Assembly (NCBI GenBank): GCA_015680685.1 | Contig: MNCI01009275.1 | Location: 51,803 to 115,802, forward strand | Source: Gnetum montanum | Taxonomy: Eukaryota; Streptophyta; Gnetopsida; Gnetales; Gnetaceae | Reading direction: 5' to 3' | Length of the DNA stretch: 64,000 bases | Shown: one piece after another, positions 20,969-31,291 of the stretch | Layout: each line of letters begins with the position of its first letter | Numbering within the stretch: position 1 is the first letter of the stretch | Position numbers and translations under genes: made by a program | Notes under the pieces: model-generated | Database searches by the model: none | Seen by the model: the letters and a program-made list of their open reading frames with translations, nothing else | What the model was told of the DNA's origin: nothing

Positions 20969-21060
20969 CTCTTGCTTTGACCTGCCATCATAAGATGAAA
21001 GCCTGGGTAAGGATCATCAGAGATTGTGTGAAACGTAAGTTTGCAAAGCAACATCAAGGT

Positions 21061-21500
21061 GCGACTTACTAAGTAGGGCGATGTACAAATTGAGAGTTTG
21101 CTAGTTTAAGGTCGTGGCAGACCGCCAAGGCATGAGAGTCTAGAATTGTTAAAGATATGTAAATCATTGATGTGAAGTGCGAAGTTGTGTAACCATTGAT
21201 ATGTGAATGCCAAGCTGTTAGTTTAGTGTCATTTTGGACTGCCATATTGCGAAATGCGACATGCAAAATCTTGATAATAAAAAGAATGGAACTATGAGTA
21301 CAAAGGGTATTGAACTGCCAGTGCAGAAATGAAGACATGAAACTATTAGAAGATATGATACCACCTCTGCTAAGGCGTATGAGGTAACTGCTAATGTAAG
21401 GGCTTAGTTAACTTGATGTCATCACGGATTGCGATCATTATGAGTCGAAATTACTATTTTTGGGTCCTAAGGAGCGTGATCATGCTAGGTTTGTTAGTTT
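21061..21500 (-). repeat. Scattered hairpin units between RT and the antisense gene, element I
   Basis: Units related to the post-integrase arrays: TGCTAGTTTAA-GGTC-GTGGCA-GACC at 21099-21124, TTAGTTTAGTGTC-ATTTTG-GAC near 21218-21241, and TTAGTTTAAGGT...ACCTT at 21493-21518. On the minus strand they read as HDLKLA and NDTKLT-like peptides. Outside these units the region shows nothing else. Confidence 0.6.
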
Positions 21501-21653
21501 AAGGTCTTTTCAAACCTTCAATCAAAAATAACATTATTATATTAATTTTTGGAAAGGCGAGTAATTGGCCTAAAGTGTGCCAAGGTTTAAATGCTAATAG
21601 TGTCGTGATGTCGTGGCGAGCATGCTACGCTACACGCTGCACTCCGCATTAAT

Positions 21654-21706
21654 CGGAGAGAGAGAGAGAAAGTTTTCTCATTTTGCCACTACTACCATAA
21701 ATAGGA
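21654..21706 (+). promoter_or_regulatory. Candidate promoter of the antisense gene, element I
   Basis: A GA run (21654-21669) is followed by CCATAAATAGG at 21696-21706, about 150 bases before the first ATG of the + strand gene. Element B has a better TATA box (ggtataaatagggg, 36617-36630) at the corresponding place, which supports a conserved promoter. Confidence 0.5.
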
Positions 21707-21854
21707 ATTGAACCTTGGTAATTTCAACATTTTTACCGTAAAAGCGCATAATCCTCATCGGAGCACTCGGCGATTTTGGAGCACAGAGTAATTGTGTTAA
21801 TCGGTTAGCGAGGCGAATTTCTAAGGCAAAGGTCGTAACTCTGCAATCAGGGAC

Positions 21855-24800
21855 ATGGCTCCTAAGACTCAGTTGGTGCTCACAAAGGTCGAGAAGGTGA
21901 AGAAGACCTTGAGGCATGGGCCACAAGCATGCATTTCGGCGCAGGAGAGCACACTGTTGACTCAGTGAGTTTTCCTGTCTCCTCTATCCTTTTCTCCTTG
22001 CACCCTCTACTACTTTTTGCTCTGGTTTTGTGTCTCATTTTTATTTTCTGCGACCATATTATTTTAGCTTTTGTGTTACCGCGACCTCTTTTTCTTTTGG
22101 TCGTGGCTGTTGTGCAAGGGTCTCGTTGTGATTGCATGCAAGGCCATTGCCGTTGCAGCGGTTGTCACGACTGCGAGGTGAGGGCCCTTTAAGTTGCTTG
22201 ACCTTGGCATGCTGTGGCGTAAAACCTTCAGGAGGGTCTTGGTTATGTTTGACGTAGCATCGTAGCACGTGTTTTTATTTGAGCATGTTGTTAGTCATTT
22301 TGCTGCTACGCTAAGCTTCTTGCGTGTTCTTGCTATGCTAGGCTTTTGCATCTTTGCTACGCTGTAGTGAGAAAAGGGTTATGTTACACTACATTCGTGT
22401 TCTACTAAGCACTGCTATGTTGCACATACATTGCATTCAAATTTGATGTCAATATCTGCTGGTTGCATCGTGTAGGGTAGGGCCAAGGTCTAGACTGATT
22501 GTCTTGGACATGGAAGGGGTCCTATGTCATGTGGACAGACCTATGACCAATGTTCCTCCTCCTCCAATACATGTGAGAGAGCGAGTGATTTAGTTTAGGG
22601 ATGGGGTGCGAGACTTCCTCCAATTCCTTCTCAACCATTTTAGTCTCATGGTTTGGTCCTTCTTAGACAAAGAGAAGGCATCTGACATAATAGAGTTCAT
22701 ATTGCTAGGGACAAATCAGGGTATCCTAAGATACCTTTTCAACGTCTTGTCCGCCAGCAGGCTAGGAGGAGGAGGATCTAACCCACAGTCAACAGTGTTG
22801 AGCCACCTGGCCTAGATTTGGGATATGCTAGAATACCAGTGTTATCACCCATACAACACACTGTATCTTACGCACCAAATGGTGGCCCTCTTTCAGAATC
22901 CATAGGGGACCATCCATTGCATTAGCGGGTGAGTTTCGCGTCTTTACTCTGCTTGGTTGTGCAATGTCGGCCATACTTGACCAAGTGCTGATAGTGTGTG
23001 CTTATCACCAGGTTCTATATTGACGATGATGGGGTTCATGACCAGCCGGGTGAGTTGGCCACAACACAGCTAGCCCTATGAAAATTAGTTTCTGCCAAGA
23101 GCCTATGGGTGGGTATGATTACTCATTGCGGGGAGGGATACTGTTCCTACATATGCATGCTCACCTCCCTCTACAGTTATTGTAGGGTGAAGGGTTGGCT
23201 GGACAAGGAGTGGAGAGAACCTTTCAAGCAGGTCACGCTCAAAGCGGTCTTGGCGGTTGAGCTCTCATTATTCCTCTCATCATATAGACCTAGTGGGTTA
23301 ACAGGTGGTCACCATATGCTCAAGTGTTTTCGTAGTTCATTATGCTAAGTACGTTTTGTGATTATTGCTGCAGGAGTGAGGAAGCCTCATGAGGTGATAG
23401 TGGTAACTGCCAAGAGGCAAGGGGGAAACATTTACTTCAAATATGGTGAAGTAGTAGTGAGCCAGAGCTGGTTCGAATGAGGGGCTCCTGGCCCCTTACT
23501 CAAGAAAATACGAATGGCTGGGCTTATGGATTTGTTCATGGCTCCAAATCTGGGTGTCCCTACTGTCGAGATGCTTTCCTTGGTCAACTCCTTATCTGGG
23601 CAGGTGAGCTATTTCCGTACGTACGTGCAGGGTGTGCGGGTGGTCATTGACATTAATGATCAGTTGTTTGTAGATTCTTTTGGCATTCTTGCTGATGGCG
23701 CCAACATGATGTTGAAGGGTAAGTAGGAGTTAACCCTTCAAAAGCAGCATGTCGAGGAGTTACTGAGGCTCACCAAGAAGTGAAAAGGGTTCCCTATGGA
23801 TAAGCTCAGTGAAGGTCCTGATATGGGGATATACCTAGTCTTTTGTGCCCGTGCATTCCCTCAATTGCTCATCAAAGGGAAGGTCCTAGGGCTTGAGCAG
23901 GCTTAGGTCATGCGGGAAGTCATGGAGGAGGGGGCCCATTACAACTGGGCCGAATTCCTATGTGGTGGTTTGCAGGCTGAGATTTTGGGACTCCATGAGC
24001 CAACGGAGTCCCGCTCTAACATACACTATGCTTTCTACATAGGGTGTTTAAAGGACTTTGCGGAGTTCCTGGTGGTCCAGGAGGACAGAGTCTAGATCGA
24101 GCTAGATTGTGACCAGATTCCTAAACCATGGATTCCATAGGTCCTTCAGACTATGCAAGCCTAGGACCCCCAGGAAGTGGTGGGGGAGTTGTTATCTATA
24201 ACAACTAAAGGTCTAGCAGTTCATAGCACTTGTGGCCAGGACAGCATAGGGGAGATGCCCCCCACCATAATCGGCAATGTGACATAGGGTGAACGTCTCA
24301 TAGCTGAGACCATGCCTACAGAACGACGAAGAAAGAGACCTCCCTCAACTAGAGAAAGCCTTCACGAAGAGGAGGGATGAAGACTATGGTTCAAGTTGCG
24401 ACGAACGCAACCATCCATTGGTGAGCGCTATATAACATTTAGTTTTCTTTGCTATTGCCTGTTGTTTCATGCTTCGCTAGGCAGTGTGTTGTAGTGTGGC
24501 ATTTGTTTTGAGTTAGCTTGTTTCGATTTAACGTATGTATGCCTTTTTGTGGGTAGAAGAGGAAGAAGATGAAGAAGAAGGTGATAAAGGAGTGTCGGCC
24601 CTCAGGACGAGGGTGACAAATAAGGACACGGGGGCCCCGACTTTGGAAGAAAGGGCCCCGGTCAAGAATAATGGAGCTCTTATCTCTAACGTAGGGACTC
24701 TTGTCATTAGGGAGCCTCTTCCTAATGAAGAGGCACCATCCCAAAATAAGAAAGACATTGCCCTCCTAAAAGGAAAGGCGCTAGTGCATGAGGTAGGGGC

Positions 24801-26240
24801 TTTCATGGACTTGGCCGGGCCTTCTGCCGAGCCTACCGCGATTGTGTTGCATCGGCAAGAAGAAAGACCATAGCCAGATGCTGGTGAGTTAGGCTTTACG
24901 TGTATCTTACCATAGTTTATTTTGGCCATTGCTGACATGCTTAGTCATATAACAGGTGCTATTGTTGATGCTTTAGGGCTTTGTCTGCCTCATACAGAGT
25001 CATGGGCCGAAGTCCTTGACAAATTTGCATTTGTTCAAGGGCTTGTCAATGACATGATCAAACACCTTTAGCAGGCGGATCCCCGTGCTGGTAAGTAGAA
25101 GTGTTAACTGCCCTCATATTGCCACATTGCAATTTTTGAGCTTATTGATTATGTTAAGCTAACGTGTTTATTGTGCTTTTTGTGCTTTGAATAGCCTCTC
25201 GGCTTAAGTGGGACCCGGCATGACCTATGGAGGTTGGCACGGTACCCACACTCTTGCCTGATGTGACTGAGGTGTCTTGTCATATGTTTGACAAGGCTTA
25301 CGAATGCATCTTGCACTCAGTGTGCTCTCTGTGGGAGTGTAGACGCACCAACAAATACCTGTGGAAATGGGCCCAAAGGGTCGATCAGAGAGAGGCCGAA
25401 CTGGTCGTCGAGGTGGAGAACCTCAGGTCGAGGATCAATTTCCTCATAAATAGTAACCCTAACCTTGTTGATTTGCAAAGGGCTGTGGATGACTACGCCA
25501 GGTTTTGGATTATCATTTATCAAAATGTAGAGTCCACCCACGAAATAATCGAATAGCAGATGTAGATGGACCTGCTAGCCTAGAAGTGCTAGGATATGAA
25601 AGACATCAGCGCTAAAGTCTTCGAATGGGGGAAAGCCCAGAGGGATCAAAAATATACATACAAGCTAAAAAATGAAACCCATCAAAGATTGTATAAAGAC
25701 GTTGATGTGGAGGAGTTCTCGTACAAAATTTTCGTGAAGGCCATCGACGCTTTTGAGGCCTATGCCAAGTTTAAAGAGCAGGTGAAGGTCACGGAGTCTC
25801 CTGACCTGAGGGTGAGCCTTCCTACAGGAGAGACCACAACCGCCTCCCTTTCCCAGGAACCTCTAAAGTGGATGACCTTGAAAAGGGAGAAAGTTATCAC
25901 TGCGAATGCTGAGCCTAGTGACAGGTGTTGGATGGACATTTAGATAGAGGAGATTGAGCGTCACCTTAGGCTCGGTCTAGACTAGATACCTCTTGCGACT
26001 GACGCAGGCTCTCCTCAGGTTAATCACTTTAATGTTGTGCTATAGCTAGTGTTTACTGCATTTGTTTCCATAGCTAACTACTCTATTCTTGGGATATAGG
26101 CCCTCAATGAAGGTGTGAGGCCCATGGAGGGAGGAAATGAAGAGCCGATAAGGGGTAACACAAGAGCAAGCAATACACAAGTAGGTGTAGCAAGGGCAAA
26201 CAGCGAAGGTGATGCGAATAGGGATAACTCATGATAGCAT
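21855..26240 (+). pseudogene. Antisense eight-exon gene of element I: FCP1/NIF-like N-terminus, coiled-coil C-terminus
   Basis: Runs opposite to gag-pol, between protease and RT. Exons inferred from frame and GT/AG ends: 21855-21965, 22476-22928, 23012-23304, 23374-24420, 24557-24893, 24956-25090, 25195-26018, 26100-26240. All eight have counterparts in B at matching boundaries. Exons 2-3 resemble the FCP1-homology/NIF HAD phosphatase fold: RLIVLDMEGVLCHV, RDFLQFLLNHFSLMVWS, YNTLYLTHQMVALFQNP, then FYIDDDGVHDQPGEL. Motif I has Asp but Glu instead of the second Asp, and the late Asp pair is Thr-His, so it is probably not catalytic. Exon 4 (for example YVQGVRVVIDINDQLFVDSF) is of unknown function, with a loose resemblance to plant transposon-protein domains. 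Exon 5 is acidic. Exons 6-8 look coiled coil. About ten stops, mostly TAG or TGA, plus a lost G at the first donor, make this copy a pseudogene. Confidence 0.8.
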
Positions 26241-26394
26241 GAGACTCCTCTCTCTTTTTCCTTTTTATTAAAGTCTTTGAAAATTTTACAAACACTGCCA
26301 ATGGGAGAAAATTTTGAATGAAATGGAAAAATTTAGCAAGGAGACTGGTTTTCTATTAACTTATGTGTTATGTAAAGTTTTCATTCTCTTGTAT
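26241..26394. other. 3' flank of the antisense gene, element I
   Basis: Convergent spacer between the ends of the antisense gene and the protease gene; no motif beyond 'ttttattaaag' near 26264. Confidence 0.3.
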
Positions 26395-26450
26395 ACTAGT
26401 TTTAGGCCATTTTGGGCCGTTGCTAGTTTTGGGCCATTTTGGGCCATTAG
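26395..26450. repeat. Two hairpin units between convergent genes, element I
   Basis: CTAGTTTTA-GGCC-ATTTTG-GGCC and TGCTAGTTTTG-GGCC-ATTTTG-GGCC in tandem. They sit between the 3' ends of the antisense gene and the protease gene, the same position as the larger 28-bp array of B (41649-41890). Confidence 0.75.
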
Positions 26451-26538
26451 TGTAGCATGTCAAAAGGACGGCATATTGATGAGATAAGGAAATAGTGAAT
26501 ATGCAAGGATAGCAACTAGGTGGGAGGTTGCAAGGTTG

Positions 26539-27460
26539 CTATGCTATGTGTAGCTGCCTCTTAACCTTTCGTGGGTTGATTGGAATGTAGGGTTTAGGCG
26601 TTGCACCTGGGCCCTCACTCATAACACTATCCTTCTCTTGGAAGGGCAATTCACACCATGCGTTTTCGATTTGAGGATCAGCTCGTTGGATCAATCCCTT
26701 CGCTGTATGGTTAATGCATGCATGAACAGGTGCTTCATCTTCAAAGGTTGTAACTTCTGAACCCATTTCCATGCCTACGTTGCTAATTGCTTGTGTTACT
26801 ACCTCGTCGCCATGGATTATCACCTCTTTACCCACATATGGTAAGTGGATTTCCTGGTGTATAGGCGAGGAGAGAACCCTAAGTTGTGCTAACCATGATC
26901 TTCCCAAGATTAGGTTAAACCCTGGCATTTCTTCGACCACGACGAACATTGCATCTGTGGGGAACCGGTCCCTTGCTATGAAGTTTACGTGAACTGTGCC
27001 CTTCACTAGGACACGTGCCCTGTTGAAGGACCGCAGACATGACATTGCTGTTGGTTTGATCTAGTCGACCAATCCCAACTTATCTATAATAGGGAAGGAA
27101 ATGACATTTGTGGTAGCCCCATCATTGACGTGTACCCTTCGCATCTAGTGTTGGCTGACCCAAATTGTGATGAAGAGAGGTGCGGTAGTCACTTGACCCC
27201 CTTCGGGATCTTCCTTAATGGCATTGCTACTAAAAGTCAATCGAGGTACTATAGACTCTCTGGGTACAAAGGGGAGTATGACCGAGTGTATCACTTTCTC
27301 TTCCGTCGACATGTTTTCGTCATCCGGGATTGCCGTTAACATGTGGACTAGAGCCTCGCAGTGAGGTACAGATGTCATGACCAGGTCGTACAAGTTTAAC
27401 GTATCATTTTTCTGCCTTAGGGCTTGCCTGACCTGGGTGAGGGCATCCAAGAAGTCTTGG
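26539..27460 (-). pseudogene. Aspartic protease region of element I
   Basis: Element-direction order: a 101-codon open frame (27145-27450), a frameshift or stop, then the active-site-like stretch HVNDGATTNVISF near 27115, and a 168-codon open frame (26539-27045) containing MPGFNLILGRSWL (the C-terminal retropepsin signature). The tail has no recognisable domain and ends about 90 bases from the hairpin pair at 26395. The DGA reading instead of D-S/T-G may be family variation or decay. Product: protease that matures Gag-Pol. No RT follows directly; the antisense gene intervenes. Confidence 0.75.
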
Positions 27461-27795
27461 CCGCTCGTGTGTTTGACATATTCCTCCTCCTCAATTCATC
27501 CTAAAAGATGAATCTCTTGAGGAGAGACAACTTCAGACCTAGGCTCAGATTTTTGTTGGTTAGGTGCCGCAGGCTATGTAATCACATTGACCTTCATCTT
27601 TGGTGATGAAGATGCAAACACAAGGGGTAAAGGCGTAGGCTTGGAGATACTTTTGATGGCATTCCCCTTTGAAGGCTCACGCACCAAGTAGGCTTCTTAC
27701 CTGGTGGGGTAAGGGGGTTGTTTAATGTTGTTGCACGGGGTGGGGGCTGTCAAAGACATTGACCCCTTGATGATGAATGGAGCTAGAGGTGGTGA
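27461..27795 (-). pseudogene. Gag-protease linker of element I
   Basis: Low-complexity, stop-interrupted minus-strand sequence between the zinc-knuckle region and protease; no domain. Confidence 0.4.
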
Positions 27796-30293
27796 CTAAC
27801 GGGGCCATGTGGCCTCGCCAATAGGTGGTGCAGAGGTAGATGTCCATGGTGGGACTTTCAAGATGAAGGGCGGCTGCGAACTTGGACCAACCATTGGTGG
27901 TATTGGTGCACTACGCTGAGGCACACGAATCACAAATGGCTGGAAGGGTGACGTGGGATCATTGTTAATACTGATGGCATTGATTATGTAATCGGTATTA
28001 TTGGCATTGAGGAGGTCTGTATATACATACATAGATTGATTTTCAGGGCGTACTGGGTTACTTTCATCCAGCATCAACGATAGACAATAATTCGTGGTGT
28101 GACCACATAGTTGGTGGTAGTCACAAAACCTATCTAGCCCGAAACCCCTAGGAACTGGAGGCTCATTGGGTAGGGCTAAAGAGGGATTCCTAAGGAGCTC
28201 ACAGTAACACCGATGTCTCGCGTTTGCTTCCTCTGACATCTACTTGTGCTGGATGTATCTTGCTACCAACAGTTGCTTCAGGAGTTTTGAAGGTTTGAGA
28301 GGTAGTGGGGTGTATTTCGAATGATATTTGTGCTTTAGTGTATGTAGATGTCTCGGGTGCAGGTGCAGCAAGTTGTGATACTTGGCCCGGTATGGGCGCA
28401 GAATCAGCTGCAGGCATGGACGATTTCTTGTTATTCTTGCTTCCATTGTTGCTATGGTTGGGCTTGGCCTCAGTTGCCACAGTAGCCACCATGGTTGTTG
28501 GGTCCTTACCATTGTCCTTTTTTGCAAAAATATTGTTGTAATTGATGTAGGCTGGGTCTTTGCTCGCCTCGACCGTGTCTTGTATGCTTTTCGTCTAAGC
28601 GAAAGCTTGGCTAAGTGAGCGTGGAGCGAGGTAATACAATTTGGACTTCGTGAAGTCATTCACTGCACCCTTAAAGATGGCTAACAAGTGAGCCTCCGCG
28701 ATGGGCTCATAGATTTCGTTAAGTGTCGCGGTCCAACATTGTATGATTTTTTGGATTGGTTCTAACGGATCTTGTTTCACGCCCATTAGTTGATCCAATG
28801 TGGTTTCTGGTTTCAAATTATATTTGAAGCGTGTCACAAACTGGGTCAATAGTTCTTCCAAAGTTGAAATGGATGAACGTGGCAACGCATGGTACCAATC
28901 TAGGGCTTTCCTAGCTAGGGACATGGTAAAGACACGAATGATCGTATGTGGCCACTGTTGTAATAGCAGTAGCAGAGACTCCGATCGAAAAGTGACAAGA
29001 TGGGTATTGGGATCCCCTTCCCCGTCGTACTTCATGAAGTGCCGGAGGGACATCCTAGGTGGTAATATCAAAGCAGGGATTGCAGGGTTGACGGGGTCAT
29101 CTTGATAGAAGTCCATGACTTGTATCGTATCGGACCCAACATCCTTGAGGCATTTTACTTCCTCAGTTAGGGTCTGGATGAGATGAAACGCTTGGTCTAG
29201 ACCCGGTGACGTTGCAGATAGCTAAGGGACTGTGGAGGCAACTCCTACATGCGGTATGGTGGTAGTGGCGATTTGACCCATCAAGGGTGTCGTTGGGACT
29301 GACCCCACTAAAGGTGCTATTTGCATTGTCCACCACTTGGTGGGTGGTATTGTTGGAGCGGTAATAGCGGGTTGAGTCGTCGGATAGGTCATTTGGGTTA
29401 TCGGCGGGACAGGCCATGGCCCCGTGCTAGGATGTATCATTTACGAGGTCGGATAGGCCTAGGGGCGAACATAGTGAGACATCTGCAATGGTTGTAGAAC
29501 AGACAAAGAAGTGAATGGGGTCCACCACAGTGGCCAAAACTGACGTGTAGGTAGGAATCGGCGTAGGAGTTATGTGCAGTTGCAAAGTAGGTATTGTATG
29601 GATATGCGGTAGAGTAGCCATGATAGACGTGTTGCGCATCATGGGAGCATGCTGATAAACGGTTTGTAGCTGCATAGTTACTGCGGGGGCAACTGGGCAA
29701 TGGAGGTGATGATGCACTAGGAATATAGCATGGCTACCCATTACAGTTGCGGTTGTAGGTTGCTGAAGCGTAGGTGTAATGATAAAGGGGGTGGTGATAG
29801 ACAATGGGTTGGCCCAGAAGGACTAGGTAGACGGGACGGGAACAGGGTTGACCTGACCTCCTTCGTCAGATTGGGAATCGAGTTCCTCCTACCCATCTTG
29901 AAAGGCGTCATCCTGGTTGGATGATGTGTCTTGTTGCTTCCTAAGCCTGGTCAACTTGATTAGTTGATCTAGAAGCCTTTGGTATGCTTGCATTAAAGGC
30001 AAAGAAATGCCCAGGGTAGGAACACATTCCTCCCTATTGTAGTAAGCAAACTTGAAGCTACATTTTTCTTTGAGTTCGTGTAAATCCAAGGGCATATTAT
30101 CTTGCACCTTTGCACAAAGGAAACTATAACGGTCGTGTTGCTGGGCTAGCCCCTCAGGTCCTCAGTTTTGGATTCTGAGAGACCAACATGCCTCCTGCAT
30201 TGGATTCAGCTGTTGTTTGACACCAGTAGTGCCTTGGACCACGAAGGGCACCTCCGCGTTGAAGGTATCCATAGCAGTGGTGGCGGACACCAT
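27796..30293 (-). pseudogene. Gag of element I
   Basis: I choose the ATG at 30291-30293 because the minus-strand frame from it (MVSATTAMDTFNAEVPFVVQ) runs, with one TGA-type stop, into the 72-codon open frame at 29889-30107. A Thr/Pro-rich part follows (29163-29804, frame-shifted). Next is the retrotransposon gag domain, a 173-codon open frame at 28595-29116 with FMKYDGEGDPNTHLVTF, ALDWYHALPRSSISTLEEL and FTKSKLYYLAPRSLSQAFA. A zinc-knuckle-like stretch CDYHQLCGHTTNYC near 28110 has the C-H-H-C spacing seen in Tat-like Gag. Gag would form the cytoplasmic particle. At least three frameshifts or stops are present. Confidence 0.85.
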
Positions 30294-30365
30294 TGCTAAG
30301 TAAGTGATTATGCAAAAAATGCAAGAAAAATGCAACAAAACAGAAGGAAAAAGTGATAAAAGGGT

Positions 30366-31285
30366 GGCTTTACGTCTTGCCAGATTCCAGGGGAATTGTC
30401 AAGGTGATCAATCTATACCACACAAAGCATAAACAACCATAGAGGATGTCACATCTATGCCTATGTGCAATGAGGTACAGAGCACGTGCAAGACTACCGT
30501 AAGGCAAGTTCAGTTGACAAACGATCACGAAGGCTTTATGTCTCATAGGATCCTGGAGGGATCGTCGAGATGACCAGTCTACACCACACAAGGTGTAAAC
30601 AACCTCCAAGGGTGTCACGTTTTCACCTATGTTGGTTAGGGTGTAGAATGCTTACAGGACTACTATAAAAAGGAAGGGTAAGTTAAATCACCATTGGAAG
30701 GCTTATTGTCTCGTAGGGTTCTGGAGGAATCTTCAAGGTGACCAATCTACACCGTATGATGCGTAAAAAACCTCAGATTGGTGTCAAGTCTATGCTAATG
30801 CAAGCCGAGGTGTGGAAGGCATACGAGACTACTATAAGATGAGCAAATTAACTAATGACCAGGTAGGCTTTATGTCTCGCAGGATCCTAGAGGGACCATC
30901 GAGGCGACCGGTCTGTACCACGCTGGATGGGGTACAGAACGCAGGAAAGACAATCGTAGGATGGGCAAGCTAGCTAGCAACCAAGCAGGCTTTATGTCTT
31001 GCAAGATCTTGAAGGGATCATCGAGGCAACCAGTCTATACCACACAAGCTGGGGTTTAGAAGGCATACAAGACAACTGTAGGATGAGCTAGCTAGCTGGC
31101 GATCAGAGGTCTTGTGTTATGTAGGGTTCCAGAGGAACCGTCGGGGCAATCGATCTGCACCACACAGAGTGCAAACAACCGCAAGAGGGTGTCGCATTTA
31201 TGCTCATGTGTATCAGGGTGCAGAAGACTCACAAAACTACCATGACATGCAGCAAAGGCACCAAAAGGCCCTCCTTCTAGCACTA
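30366..31285 (-). repeat. Six tandem repeats in the leader of element I (about 167 and 121 bp units)
   Basis: Units start with ggcttta/ggctt at 30366, 30532, 30702, 30866, 30988 and 31108. Spacings are about 166, 170, 164, 122 and 120. Shared blocks are 'tatgtctcgcaggatcctggaggga', 'tcgaggtgaccagtctacaccacac' and 'gactactataag'. Two length classes suggest a roughly 45-base internal deletion in some units. Element B has only one degraded unit (45985-46200). The array lies between the PBS-like site and gag, in the transcribed leader. Confidence 0.85.
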
Positions 31286-31291
31286 GAAAAC
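31268..31291 (-). promoter_or_regulatory. Primer-binding-site-like sequence of element I
   Basis: On the minus strand GTTTTCTAGTGCTAGAAGG and then AGGGCC directly follow the LTR end. Element B has ATTTTTGGCACTAGGAGAAG and then GGCC at the same place. The conserved core GCACTAG/GTGCTAG-AGGAGGGCC is what I take as the tRNA-primer site; the tRNA is not identified here. Confidence 0.55.

Noticed and set aside
24439-24938. Minus-strand ORFs opposite exon 5 of the antisense gene (Ser/Pro-rich)
   Set aside because: Shadow of the acidic Glu/Ala/Pro codons on the + strand; not conserved in B as a frame.
28305-28618. + strand ORFs opposite gag of I
   Set aside because: Shadows of the Gag frame on the other strand.
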